In this document: piece after piece, positions 32,380 through 41,320 of the stretch
Layout: each line of letters begins with the position of its first letter
How positions within the stretch are numbered: the stretch's first letter is position 1
NCBI RefSeq assembly: GCF_013386165.1
Contig: NZ_JACAOS010000002.1
Location: 62,001-126,000, forward strand
Direction of reading: 5' to 3'
DNA length: 64,000 nt
Source of the DNA: Pseudomonas gingeri
GTDB taxonomy: Bacteria > Pseudomonadota > Gammaproteobacteria > Pseudomonadales > Pseudomonadaceae
Position numbers and translations under genes: made by a program
The notes under the pieces: model-generated
Database searches by the model: none
What the model was told of the DNA's origin: nothing
Seen by the model: only the letters and a program-made list of their open reading frames with translations

Positions 32380-34736
32380 ATATGCTGGTCCGGCATGTGC
32401 TGCGTTCGATCCTGGTCATTCGTTACCGATTGCTGACCATCGCCCTGATCTGCGCCTCGACCTTCGGCGTGCTGGTAGGGGCCTATTCGGCGATCGACAG
32501 CCTGTTCAATACCGTGGAGGACATCCAGTCATCGGCCTCGATGGCGGGGCTGGAAGTGATCTTCGCCCCGGACGAGCAGATCAATCTGCCGGCGTTCGAC
32601 GACATCCCCGGGGTGAGCGCCACCTATCCGCGTCTGCTGATGCCCGGGCTGGTGCCGCTGGGTGGCGAGCAACCGGTGGCAGCACTGATGATCAGTTCAC
32701 CGGCGCAGGATTTCTCCACGGTCAACCGGCTCAAAGTGCTCGAAGGCCGGCTTCCTGACGGGCAAGATGCCGCCGGGGTGGTGCTGGAGCGCAACTGCGC
32801 CGAGTTCCATGGCAAACGGGTCGGCGACCGCTTCAATTTCGTCTCCGGACAGGCGGATTACCCGGTCGAGGTGGTCGGTATCGTCGAGAGCCCGGAGTAC
32901 CTGGTGGCACCGTTGAACCCCAGCGTCTATGTCCCGAGCAACGGTTCGTTGTGCGTGGTATTTGCCGACCAGGCACTGATGAGCCAGCAACTGGGGTTCG
33001 CGGCGGTGAACAGCCTGCTCTTCAGCCTGTCGGCGGATGCCGACCTGGGCCGGATCAAGCAGGCCGTGACCGAACGGGCACAGACCCGCCTGGCGGTCGA
33101 TTACGTGCTGCCGCGCCAGGAGCAGTTCAGCCAGAAATTCCTCGAACTGGACCTCAACACCTTCAAGGTCTTCCTGCCCACGGTGGTGCTGATCTTCGCC
33201 TTGTCGTCGACCCTGGTGGTGTTCTTCCTGATGTACCAGTGGGCCAAGGAAGAGCGGCCGCTGATCGCCATGTTCCTCACCCTCGGTTATACCCGTCGGC
33301 AGGTTGCCTGGGCCTACAGCTTGCCGGCGTTGATGCTGATCGTGGCGGCGCTGCTGCTGGGCTGCGGTTTTGCCCTGTTCGACATGTACGCGTTCGGCCT
33401 GAATTATGCGCGGGCCATCGGCATGCCGAAACCGCACCTGGTGTTCCAGTTGCCTTATCTGTGGCGTGCCGGCCTGGTGCTGTGCGGCACCGTGGCCCTG
33501 GGCATGTATCTGCCCATGCGCTCGATCCTGGGCATCACGCCGATGGACGCCCTGCGCGATGTCGGTGCCGGCCAGGAACAACCGCTGGCCCAGCGCATGG
33601 TCGCCTGCCTGCGACATATCGGCGGCCCGTTCTGGTTCCGTTACTCCTTGCGCAACCTGCTGCGCAGTTGGCGTATCAGCCTGGTGACCGTGCTCGCCAT
33701 GGCGGCGAGCATTGCGATCACCATTGCCTTCTACATCTCCCTGACCTCCATGGAGCGCACCGCCATCAGCAACGTCGAGCGCGACAGCTGGAGCCGTGTG
33801 GTCGATCTGGATGTGCCCTGGTGGGATGAGGATATCGCCCGTCTGGAGGCGCTGGCGCCGGGTAGTCGCTGGTCGACCTTCGTCAAGGGTGGCGCCCAGG
33901 TCAGTGGCCATGGACAGCTGGACAACGCCAGCCTGCTGGGGATAGCGCCGGCCGATGGCGTGCGTCATGTCAACCTGATGCAAGGCCGCATGCTGCTGGA
34001 CGGTGATCGTGACGGCGTGCTGATCGAGCGCCGCATCGCGATTGCCCAGGGCGTCGGTCCGGGTGATCGGTTGAACCTCAAGGTGCGTGGCAACGACTAC
34101 TCGACGACGGTCGTCGGGGTGTTTTCCGGGGCCCTGCCGGGTGAGGTGATCACCAGCAAGGACTACGCCCAGCGGATGCTGGCACTGGATGAGCAGTTCA
34201 CTGGTGCCTATCTGGTCGACGCCGGCGCCGGCGCTCTGGAAGACGCGCGGATCTACGCCGTACCGGGCGTGGTACGGGTGACCTCCAAGCAGGACATCGT
34301 CGCGGCCATCCTCGAAATCAGCTCGCATATCTGGGTGATCATCCATATCTCGGCGCTGATGAGCATCGCGATTGCCTTGCTGTTCGCTGTGACCAGCATG
34401 AACTTCAGCATTGTCGGGCGCCGCGCCGAGTACGGGGTGCTGCGCATCCTCGGTTTCAGCGACCGTAACGTGTCGCTGATCATGCTCTGTGAAACCTTCA
34501 GCATCGCCGTGCTCGCCGGCCTGGTTGCCATGCCCCTGGGCTACGGGCTGGGAGCGGTGCTCAACCATCGCCTCACCGATGTCTGGTTCAAGATCAATAC
34601 CGATCCGGCGTCGAGCGATTTCCTGCGGGTGATCCTGCCCGCGCTGTTGATCATTCCCTTCGCGGCGATGCCTGCCATTCGCCATGTGCTGCGTATCCCC
34701 GCGGTCGATACCCTCAAACTCAGGAATTTCGGATGA
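32376..34736 (+). CDS. FtsX-family ABC permease with two FtsX domains
   Basis: 786 residues with an N-terminal membrane segment, a large periplasmic domain (about 50-270), three membrane segments, then a second set with a periplasmic part (about 470-640) and three C-terminal segments. The motif FLTLGYTRRQVAWAY and its counterpart YGVLRILGFSDRNVSLI are FtsX domain signatures. A fused two-domain permease resembles LolC+LolE-like or YbbP-like exporters. With the ATPase it would extract the cluster's lipid product from the inner membrane. Confidence 0.85.
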   Translation: MNMLVRHVLRSILVIRYRLLTIALICASTFGVLVGAYSAIDSLFNTVEDIQSSASMAGLEVIFAPDEQINLPAFDDIPGVSATYPRLLMPGLVPLGGEQPVAALMISSPAQDFSTVNRLKVLEGRLPDGQDAAGVVLERNCAEFHGKRVGDRFNFVSGQADYPVEVVGIVESPEYLVAPLNPSVYVPSNGSLCVVFADQALMSQQLGFAAVNSLLFSLSADADLGRIKQAVTERAQTRLAVDYVLPRQEQFSQKFLELDLNTFKVFLPTVVLIFALSSTLVVFFLMYQWAKEERPLIAMFLTLGYTRRQVAWAYSLPALMLIVAALLLGCGFALFDMYAFGLNYARAIGMPKPHLVFQLPYLWRAGLVLCGTVALGMYLPMRSILGITPMDALRDVGAGQEQPLAQRMVACLRHIGGPFWFRYSLRNLLRSWRISLVTVLAMAASIAITIAFYISLTSMERTAISNVERDSWSRVVDLDVPWWDEDIARLEALAPGSRWSTFVKGGAQVSGHGQLDNASLLGIAPADGVRHVNLMQGRMLLDGDRDGVLIERRIAIAQGVGPGDRLNLKVRGNDYSTTVVGVFSGALPGEVITSKDYAQRMLALDEQFTGAYLVDAGAGALEDARIYAVPGVVRVTSKQDIVAAILEISSHIWVIIHISALMSIAIALLFAVTSMNFSIVGRRAEYGVLRILGFSDRNVSLIMLCETFSIAVLAGLVAMPLGYGLGAVLNHRLTDVWFKINTDPASSDFLRVILPALLIIPFAAMPAIRHVLRIPAVDTLKLRNFG

Positions 34737-35512
34737 CTCGCCGATTGCTTGCCGTTTTACCCGTGTTGCTGGCCTGCTCCGGGCCGGCGCTGGCCGACGA
34801 TGCCCTGTCGATCATGCAGGACTCCGACCGACGCATGAAGGCCCAGGATGAACAGATCGACTATCGGATGGAGCTGTTCGAAGCCGATCACCTGACCTTC
34901 ACCCGCCAGCTCACGCGGCTGGACAAACGCATGAGCGACCGCACCGGCACGCTGGTGCGCTTCACGGCGCCGGCGGCGGTGAAGAACGTCGCGCTGTTGA
35001 TCGAAGACAGCGGTACGGCGACCAACGATATCTGGTCCTACACCCCCTCGACCAAGAACCTGCGACGCCTGGCCGGTTCGCAGAAACAGAACTGGTTCAT
35101 GGGCACCGATTTCACCTATGAAGACTTCGAGGACTACAAGCTGGCCAGTTACCAGTTCGCCAGTCTGGGCAAGCCTGAACCCTGTCTGAGCTGGCCGGCC
35201 TGCCGCCGGATCGAGGCCCGGGCGCAGACCGAAGAGGCACGCATCTCGGGTTATTCGCGCAAGGTCTACTACCTCGAGGAGAGCAGTCGCTACCCGGTGC
35301 AGATCGACTACTTCGATGCCCAGGGCACGCTGGTCAAGCAGCTCAAGACCGATGGCCTGCAGGTGGTGGGCGGCTTCAGCCGACCGACCGCCCAGACCAT
35401 GTTCAACCTGGCCGCGAACAAGAGCACTCGGATGATCGTCGAGAAGGTCAGCATCAACCCCGGCATCGCCGAGGCCAATTTCACCCAGCGCGCCCTGCGC
35501 ACCGAACATTGA
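34733..35512 (+). CDS. LolA-like outer-membrane lipoprotein-sorting family protein
   Basis: 259 residues with a signal peptide (RRLLAVLPVLLACSGPALA-D). The mature part (RTGTLVRFTAPAAVKNVALL, then TNDIWSYTPSTKNLRRLAGS, and later FMGTDFTYEDFEDYKLAS) matches the family annotated as outer membrane lipoprotein-sorting protein, whose open beta-barrel carries a lipid across the periplasm. The downstream barrel at 39516 is the likely acceptor. The cysteine in LLAC is not in a full lipobox, so it is probably soluble. Overlaps the permease by 4 nt. Confidence 0.8.
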   Translation: MTRRLLAVLPVLLACSGPALADDALSIMQDSDRRMKAQDEQIDYRMELFEADHLTFTRQLTRLDKRMSDRTGTLVRFTAPAAVKNVALLIEDSGTATNDIWSYTPSTKNLRRLAGSQKQNWFMGTDFTYEDFEDYKLASYQFASLGKPEPCLSWPACRRIEARAQTEEARISGYSRKVYYLEESSRYPVQIDYFDAQGTLVKQLKTDGLQVVGGFSRPTAQTMFNLAANKSTRMIVEKVSINPGIAEANFTQRALRTEH

Positions 35513-35526
35513 TCCGAGTACCCATC

Positions 35527-35784
35527 ATGTCGACTCAACCCCTGGAAACCGTGGTGCTGGAACTCTTGGCCACGACCCTTGAACTGGACATCACCGAGCT
35601 GGATATCCATCTCAGCATCGACGAACTGGGGCTCGACTCGCTGGACGTGCTGAAGCTGACGTACGCCATCGAGAAGCGCTTCCAGGTCAACCTGTCCAGC
35701 TACAGCCACACCGACATCAGCTCGGTAGCACGTCTGATCGAGATCCTCTGCGAACAGTTGGCCGGCCTGCGGGTCGCTTCATGA
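35527..35784 (+). CDS. Acyl carrier protein 2
   Basis: 85 residues; an in-frame TTG 18 nt upstream overlaps the preceding stop, but the ATG at 35527 gives a normal carrier. LGLDSLDVLKLTYAIEKRF carries the serine for phosphopantetheine. It lies directly before the ketosynthase and overlaps it by 4 nt, so it probably holds the growing chain there. Confidence 0.85.
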   Translation: MSTQPLETVVLELLATTLELDITELDIHLSIDELGLDSLDVLKLTYAIEKRFQVNLSSYSHTDISSVARLIEILCEQLAGLRVAS

Positions 35785-36992
35785 ATGAGGTGGTGATCAC
35801 GGGCGTCGGTTGTGTGTCGCCCTTCGGTATCGGTCGGCAAGCCTTGTGGGATGGTTTGGCCCAGGCGCGCTGTGCGATTGGCCGGGTGCCCTGGCTGCCG
35901 GGGAACTGCAATGCCGGTGCGCTGCCTGAGCAGGCGCTGGAGGGTTGTTTCAGCGCCAACGAATTGCTGATGTTCGACCGCTCGACCCAGTTCGCCCTGC
36001 TGGCCGGGCGTGAAGCACTGGGCATGGCGGCGTTGGACATGGCCACGGTCGATGCCCATCGCTGTGCGGTGTACATGGGCACGGCGGTGGGCGGCAGCGA
36101 TTCTCTGCACAGCGCCTACCTGGATCTTTATCAGGCCGGCAGCCAGACCCTGGCGCCCTGGACGGTGCCCCGGGTCATGGCGAATGCCGCAGCCAGTCAT
36201 CTGAGCCTGCGCCATGGGTTCAAGGGGCCGGCGATGACCTTGAGCACCGCCTGTGCCTCTTCGACCCAGGCCGTCGGCGAGGCCTATCGGCTACTGCGCC
36301 ATGGCGATGCCGACCTGGCGTTGGCCGGCGGCACCGATGCCTGTCTCAATCCGCTGGTGTGGAAAGCCTGGGAAGCGTTACGGGCCATGGCGCCGGACAC
36401 CTGTCGGCCGTTTTCCGCCGGTCGGCGCGGCATGGTGCTGGGCGAGGGCGGCGGTGTCCTGGTCATGGAAACCCTGGCCCATGCCCGGGCACGGGGTGCC
36501 CGGGTGTTGGCTCGGGTGCTGGGTTATGGCGTCAACAGCGATGCTGGAGACCTGCTCAAACCGTCGGTCGACGGCCCGGCGTTGGCGATGCGCCAGGCGA
36601 TGGCCAGCAGCGGGTTGGCCCCGGAAAGCTTCACCTATATCAACGCCCATGGCACTGGCACCCTGCTCAACGACCGCTGTGAAACGGCAGCGATCCGCCA
36701 GGTGTTTGCCGCCCACGCGGACCGCTTGCAGGTGTCCTCGGTCAAGTCGGCCATCGGTCACCTGATGGGCGCTGCGGGTGCGGTGGAACTGATCGGCGGG
36801 TTGATGGCGACCTTGCAGGACCAGATTCCGTCGACCCTGAATTACCAGGCGGCGGATGCCGAATGCGACCTCGACTACGTCACCGAAGGGGCTCGTCCGG
36901 CCCGGGTCGACGCCTGGCTGAAAAACTCCTTTGCCTTCGGCGGACTCAATGTCTCCCTGGCCCTGGGGCGAGCCGGGGAGCCTGGGCAATGA
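35781..36992 (+). CDS. Beta-ketoacyl-ACP synthase (KAS II/FabF-like)
   Basis: 403 residues, the normal family length. Active-site Cys158 in STACASSTQ, His290 in INAHGTGTLLND and His327 in KSAIGHLMGAAGAVE with Lys322. It condenses a carrier-bound acyl chain with malonyl-ACP. It stands alone without a chain-length factor, which argues against aryl polyene or type II PKS clusters. Together with the next gene, an SDR, one elongation or a C-C bond-forming step can be expected. Confidence 0.9.
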   Translation: MNEVVITGVGCVSPFGIGRQALWDGLAQARCAIGRVPWLPGNCNAGALPEQALEGCFSANELLMFDRSTQFALLAGREALGMAALDMATVDAHRCAVYMGTAVGGSDSLHSAYLDLYQAGSQTLAPWTVPRVMANAAASHLSLRHGFKGPAMTLSTACASSTQAVGEAYRLLRHGDADLALAGGTDACLNPLVWKAWEALRAMAPDTCRPFSAGRRGMVLGEGGGVLVMETLAHARARGARVLARVLGYGVNSDAGDLLKPSVDGPALAMRQAMASSGLAPESFTYINAHGTGTLLNDRCETAAIRQVFAAHADRLQVSSVKSAIGHLMGAAGAVELIGGLMATLQDQIPSTLNYQAADAECDLDYVTEGARPARVDAWLKNSFAFGGLNVSLALGRAGEPGQ

Positions 36993-37981
36993 TCCTGGTG
37001 ACGGGCGCCAGCGGTTGCCTGGGCAGCCATATCGTGCGGGCCTTGCTGGCCCGCGGTGAGGTGGTTGCCGTGCTGGTGCTGGCGAACGACCCGGCGCCGG
37101 CCCTGGCGCAGGTGAGTGACCGGGTGGCGTGGCGGGTGGCCGACCTGCTCGATCCGGCCAGCCTCGAACGTGCGCTTGAGGGCGTGGAGCAGATCTATCA
37201 CGCCGCCGGCCTGGCACTGCCTTACGAAAGTGCCCGGGCGCGGATGTTCGCGGTCAATGTGCAAGGCACGGTCAACCTGCTGCACGCCGCACGCCGTGCC
37301 GGTGTGCGAAGGGTGTTGCATGTCTCGTCGATTGCCGCGGTGGGTTATCCGGCCGGCGAGGCCGATGAACACATGGCCTATAACGGCGCCGCCTTCAAGC
37401 TGGCTTATATGCACAGCAAGCGCGAGGCCGAAGAGCGGGTCCGGCGGTTTTGCCAGGAGGGCATGGACATCGTCATTGCTTGCCCTTCGGCGGTCATCGC
37501 GCCGCACTGCGACGTACAGCATGGCTGGGGCAAGGTCATGCTCGACCTGCACCAGCGTCGCCTGCCATTTATCCCCCCTGGCGGGATTGCCGTGATCGGT
37601 GCCGAGGACCTGGTGCAAGGCCTGTTGGCAATCATGGAAAAGGGCCAGCGCGGTGAGCGCTACATCCTCAGCAGCCTGAACGTCAGCTATCGCGAATTGT
37701 TCACCGGCATGGGGCGGGCGCTGGGCGTGTCCGAGCCGCGCTGGCTGCCTGCGGGGGCGACCCTCAAGTGGATCGTGGCACTGCTGCGGCCGCTGGACCT
37801 GCTGACCTCGATCATCCCTTTGCGACTCTCGGCGGATGTCGTCCGCCTGCTGGGGATGAACGTCTATTACCGCACCCACAAGGCCCGCCAGCAGGTGGGG
37901 TTCGCGCCCCGGCAGACACTGGAACAGATGGTCGGCGAGACGGCCCGTTGGCTGCGGGCCCGACAGGAGATTGAGCAATGA
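36989..37981 (+). CDS. Extended SDR, NAD(P)-dependent epimerase/dehydratase family
   Basis: 330 residues from the ATG at 36989, which overlaps the ketosynthase stop. The nucleotide motif LVTGASGCLGSHI, the catalytic YMHSK (YxxxK) and SSIAAVGYP identify the dihydroflavonol-reductase/3-beta-HSD branch. In this operon it may reduce the beta-keto group made by the ketosynthase. The C-terminal half has a hydrophobic segment near LKWIVALLRPLDLLTSI, hinting at membrane contact. Confidence 0.8.
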   Translation: MILVTGASGCLGSHIVRALLARGEVVAVLVLANDPAPALAQVSDRVAWRVADLLDPASLERALEGVEQIYHAAGLALPYESARARMFAVNVQGTVNLLHAARRAGVRRVLHVSSIAAVGYPAGEADEHMAYNGAAFKLAYMHSKREAEERVRRFCQEGMDIVIACPSAVIAPHCDVQHGWGKVMLDLHQRRLPFIPPGGIAVIGAEDLVQGLLAIMEKGQRGERYILSSLNVSYRELFTGMGRALGVSEPRWLPAGATLKWIVALLRPLDLLTSIIPLRLSADVVRLLGMNVYYRTHKARQQVGFAPRQTLEQMVGETARWLRARQEIEQ

Positions 37982-39519
37982 ATGCATGGACGGCATTTGC
38001 CCAGGCGGCACGTTCCGACACCCCGGCCGTTGTCGAGCTGAACCTGTGGTTGCAGGACTGGGCCGGGCGCCTGGATTTCCGTTTGATGGACGCACGCCGT
38101 TGCCTGCCGCCGCACTTGGTGCTGGCCTTGGGCAATCGCGGGGTACTCGGCATGCAGGTCGCTGAGGAGCAGGGTGGCCTGCTTGGTCTTTCGACGTTTG
38201 AGCTGTTGCGGGTGCAGCGCCAGCTTGGAGCCATCGACCTGACCCTGGCGTTTTTCGTCGGGCTCAACAACGGCCTGGGCATTCGCCCGATCCAGCGCTT
38301 CGGTTCAGCCGCCGCGAAAGCCCGCTACCTGCCACAACTGGCGACTGGCCGGATGCTCGCCGCCTTCGCCTTGACCGAGCAGGGGGCGGGTTCCAACCCG
38401 CTGAACATGGCGGCAACGGCACGGCGCCAGGGCGAGCATTGGCGTCTGGACGGGCGCAAGTCCTGGTGTGGCTCTGCCGCCTGGGCCGGGGTGATCTCTG
38501 TGTTTGCGCGGCATCTGGACGAGCAGGGGCGTGACTGCGGGTATATCGGCTTTTGCCTGGACGCCGACCAGCCTGGCCTGCGCCAGGGCAGTGAGGCGCT
38601 GACCCTCGGTCTCAAGGGTATGGTGCAGAACCAGGTGCATTTCGAAGCCGTCGAGGCCCGTGCGGAGCAGGTGCTGAGCAGTCCGTTCGCCGGGATGGCG
38701 GTCGCCAGCGACACCATGGTTTTCGGGCGCCTGGGTATTGCCGCCACCTGCGTCGGTGCCTTGTGGCGCTGTGTGCAACTGATGACTCGCTACAGCACAC
38801 GCCGCTCCCTGGGCAGCCAGCGGCTCTGGGATCATGAACATACACAGACGCTGGTCGGTGGGGCGGTCTGCGCCGCTACCGCCCTGGGTGGTTGGGTCGA
38901 TGACCTGGCCACGGGTCTGGACCAGGGACAGCCGGTGCCACCGGCCGAGGTCCTGGCGGCGGTCAAGTGGTTGGCCAGCGAACTGTTGGGTGAAGTCAGC
39001 GACAGCGCCTTGCAGATGCTCGGCGCACGTGGCTACTGCGATAACAACCCTATCGGCCAGCTCTGGCGCGATGCGCGCATCACCCGTCTGTTCGAGGGCC
39101 CGTCGCAGACCCTGGCGGCCTTTATCGGCCAGCGCGTGCTGGAGCAACCGGCTGTCATCAGGGCATATCTGGCGTTCACGCCCTACGGTCAACTGGCCCT
39201 CCAGCGCCTGGAAACCTGGATAGCCGGCGAGCGGCTGCCGCAACGGGGCAACGAGCGTTTGTCCGAGCAGGTGCTTCAGTTAGGACAGTGTGTCGCCTGG
39301 CTGATGCTGTCGGCCCAGGCCCTGGAGGAACATTGCCGGCCCTGGGTGATGTCGCGCCTGGCGGCGGCGGAACGCGACTGGGAGCATCTGGCCTCGCCGC
39401 GTTTCTCCCTGGCGGGGCTGGGTGGCTGGGTCGATGCCCGGATCGGTGCTTTCGATCGGCCGCGTGCCGATGAGGAGGTCGTGCTCGATGAGCTGCTCGT
39501 GTGTGGGGACGGCGCATGA
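37978..39519 (+). CDS. Acyl-CoA dehydrogenase family protein
   Basis: 513 residues, longer than the usual 380-400 because of a roughly 120-residue C-terminal extension. FALTEQGAGSNPLNM and LDGRKSWCGSA are the flavin-binding core, and MLGARGYCDNNPIGQLWRDARI followed by RLFEGPSQT is the C-terminal family motif. It may install a double bond on a carrier-bound chain, as the acyl-CoA dehydrogenase of the tambjamine pathway does. ATGA overlaps at both ends. Confidence 0.8.
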   Translation: MNAWTAFAQAARSDTPAVVELNLWLQDWAGRLDFRLMDARRCLPPHLVLALGNRGVLGMQVAEEQGGLLGLSTFELLRVQRQLGAIDLTLAFFVGLNNGLGIRPIQRFGSAAAKARYLPQLATGRMLAAFALTEQGAGSNPLNMAATARRQGEHWRLDGRKSWCGSAAWAGVISVFARHLDEQGRDCGYIGFCLDADQPGLRQGSEALTLGLKGMVQNQVHFEAVEARAEQVLSSPFAGMAVASDTMVFGRLGIAATCVGALWRCVQLMTRYSTRRSLGSQRLWDHEHTQTLVGGAVCAATALGGWVDDLATGLDQGQPVPPAEVLAAVKWLASELLGEVSDSALQMLGARGYCDNNPIGQLWRDARITRLFEGPSQTLAAFIGQRVLEQPAVIRAYLAFTPYGQLALQRLETWIAGERLPQRGNERLSEQVLQLGQCVAWLMLSAQALEEHCRPWVMSRLAAAERDWEHLASPRFSLAGLGGWVDARIGAFDRPRADEEVVLDELLVCGDGA

Positions 39520-40751
39520 TCAACAGAACCTTGAGCCTGGGTGCGTTGCTGTTGCTGGTCAGTGTCGACAGTCAGGCTGGCGCCCTTGATGCCGTGGATT
39601 TCAATGGCCGACTGGAGACCCGCCAGGCCGTGACCCGTGAGGGCGAGTGGGGGCTCGACGAGTATTCCGCGCTGTTGGGCAGTGCTTGGCAAGGGGAGTC
39701 GGGCTGGCGCTTGAAGGCACAGGTCAGGGCGTTGCAGGAGAACAAGCTCGACGGCGACTATCACGAGATCGAGCCGCGCGAGCTGTTCGCCGAATACCAG
39801 GGTGAACGCTGCACCTCGACCGTTGGTGTGCAGCAAGTGGTGTGGGGGAGTGCCGATCGTTTGCGGGTGCTGGATGTCATTCATCCGTTCGACCGGCGCG
39901 AAGGTTACTTCGGTGACTATGTCCAGCAGCGCCGGCCGCTAGCGATGCTCAACAGTGAGTGTTCGGTGTTCGAGGACCAGTCGTTGCAGGTGTTGTTGAT
40001 TCCGCAGACCCGCAAAGACTTGCTGCCGGCCAGCGATGGACGTTTCGCCGAACCCCGGGTCAACGATCTGCTGACCGGCGTACCCCGTAGCGAGGCGTCC
40101 GACCCGGACTGGCGCAAGCCGGCGGACTGGACGCCTGCACTGCGCTGGAGCGGCAATGCCGCGGGCATCGACTATTCCCTCAATGCCTGGCACGGCTGGC
40201 AAACCGAAGACACCCTGACCCCGCAGCTCACGCGCAGCGGCTTGAGCTATCGCGAGCAATTGCAGCGCCGCACCCTGTTTGGCGGGTCCTTTGCCGTGCC
40301 CGTCGGACCGGTGGTGGTCAAGGGCGAGGCGGCACTGACCCCGGATGCCTATCGTTACTACCAGGCGCAGACGGGGATCGTCGACGTGAAGAAGAACCGC
40401 CAGCAGCAATTGTTGCTGGGTGTCGACTACCTCACGGGAGACTGGTTCTTCGGCGTGCAGTACTACAACCTGTGGAAGGACGATGTCGACCAGGCCCTTG
40501 ACCAGGATCGCTCGGAAATCGTCAGCCTGGCGATACGCCGGGAAATGCTCCAGGGACGGCTCTACCTGACGGCGTACCTCGCCCAGGACCTACGGCAGTC
40601 CGCGCAGTATGCTGCCTTGGAAATGCGCTATGACCTCGATGCCCACTGGCAACTGCGCAGCGGGCTCGATGTCTTTGACGGCAGCCGGAGCAGCTTCGGT
40701 TACTACGAGGAGCAAAGCCGCTGGGTCAATGCCGTGCGTTATTCATTCTGA
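39516..40751 (+). CDS. Outer-membrane beta-barrel protein (DUF1302-like), last gene of the lipid cluster
   Basis: 411 residues from the ATG at 39516. The signal peptide (NRTLSLGALLLLVSVDSQAG-A) is followed by alternating strands, and the last residues WVNAVRYSF end in an aromatic, as barrels require. FAEYQGERCTSTVGVQQVVW-GSADRLRVLDVI resembles the DUF1302 barrel group often encoded with LolA-like proteins and lipid exporters. It is the probable outer-membrane end of the export path. The start overlaps the dehydrogenase stop by 4 nt. Confidence 0.75.
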   Translation: MINRTLSLGALLLLVSVDSQAGALDAVDFNGRLETRQAVTREGEWGLDEYSALLGSAWQGESGWRLKAQVRALQENKLDGDYHEIEPRELFAEYQGERCTSTVGVQQVVWGSADRLRVLDVIHPFDRREGYFGDYVQQRRPLAMLNSECSVFEDQSLQVLLIPQTRKDLLPASDGRFAEPRVNDLLTGVPRSEASDPDWRKPADWTPALRWSGNAAGIDYSLNAWHGWQTEDTLTPQLTRSGLSYREQLQRRTLFGGSFAVPVGPVVVKGEAALTPDAYRYYQAQTGIVDVKKNRQQQLLLGVDYLTGDWFFGVQYYNLWKDDVDQALDQDRSEIVSLAIRREMLQGRLYLTAYLAQDLRQSAQYAALEMRYDLDAHWQLRSGLDVFDGSRSSFGYYEEQSRWVNAVRYSF

Positions 40752-40910
40752 GATCCTGAGTGCAATCGAAACGCCCTCCGTTGCGATGTGTGGCGGTCAG
40801 GCGCGAGGTCGGAATTCTTCTGCTTCCGGGAGGCCGCGGGCGAGGAACCACTTCTGGAAAAGCGAGTCATAGCTATGTGCCATCTCGGCACTTCACAAGG
40901 ACGCCCAGTG

Positions 40911-41246
40911 ATGCTCGCTCGTTTCAAGCTCTCTCTCACGATTCCCGTCACCGGCTTGTTGGTCCTTCTGCTTGGCGGCTTGGCGCTTCCGGCTCAGGCG
41001 GCGGTGGAGGTCGATAACCAGCAGGCCCGTGGTTTCGATAATCTCGCCGCGCTCCATGGCAGCGCGGGGTCCGGGTATTCGCTGCACAACACCAGTTTCA
41101 CCGTTGATGATTTTCAGAAGATGCAAACGCTGCAAAAGCGCAATGCCGACGAGTTGGAAAGCCTGAAGACGATCGTCAATGATCAGGCTCGCGTTATCGA
41201 CGCGCTCAAGCGCAACGTGGATGACCTGAGCAGAAAGGTGAAGTGA
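40911..41246 (+). CDS. Small periplasmic coiled-coil protein
   Basis: 111 residues. The start at 40911 gives a signal peptide (LTIPVTGLLVLLLGGLALPAQAA); longer frames have poor sites. The mature part has a C-terminal coiled coil (KMQTLQKRNADELESLKTIV, VIDALKRNVDDLSRKVK). About 160 nt separate it from the barrel gene, so it may be independent. No family recognised. Confidence 0.6.
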   Translation: MLARFKLSLTIPVTGLLVLLLGGLALPAQAAVEVDNQQARGFDNLAALHGSAGSGYSLHNTSFTVDDFQKMQTLQKRNADELESLKTIVNDQARVIDALKRNVDDLSRKVK

Positions 41247-41283
41247 CGGCAGCTGCAATGGCGCTCACTTAAGCCCGGATTTG

Positions 41284-41313
41284 ATCATTCCCACACTCTT
41301 GCGTGGGAATGAT
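41284..41313. terminator. Bidirectional hairpin between the coiled-coil gene and topB
   Basis: ATCATTCCCAC...GTGGGAATGAT, an 11-bp perfect stem with an 8-nt loop, between two convergent genes. A clear T-run is lacking, so termination strength is uncertain. Confidence 0.6.
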
Positions 41314-41320
41314 TGATTCG

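Noticed and set aside
32697..34685. 662-codon open frame on the minus strand opposite the FtsX permease
   Set aside because: His/Gln/Arg-rich composition without a family pattern; it is the usual antisense shadow of a GC-rich gene.
23392..40751. Aryl polyene or type II polyketide cluster
   Set aside because: Only one ketosynthase, no chain-length factor, no dehydratase and no ammonia lyase; the fusion enzyme and export genes do not belong to those clusters.
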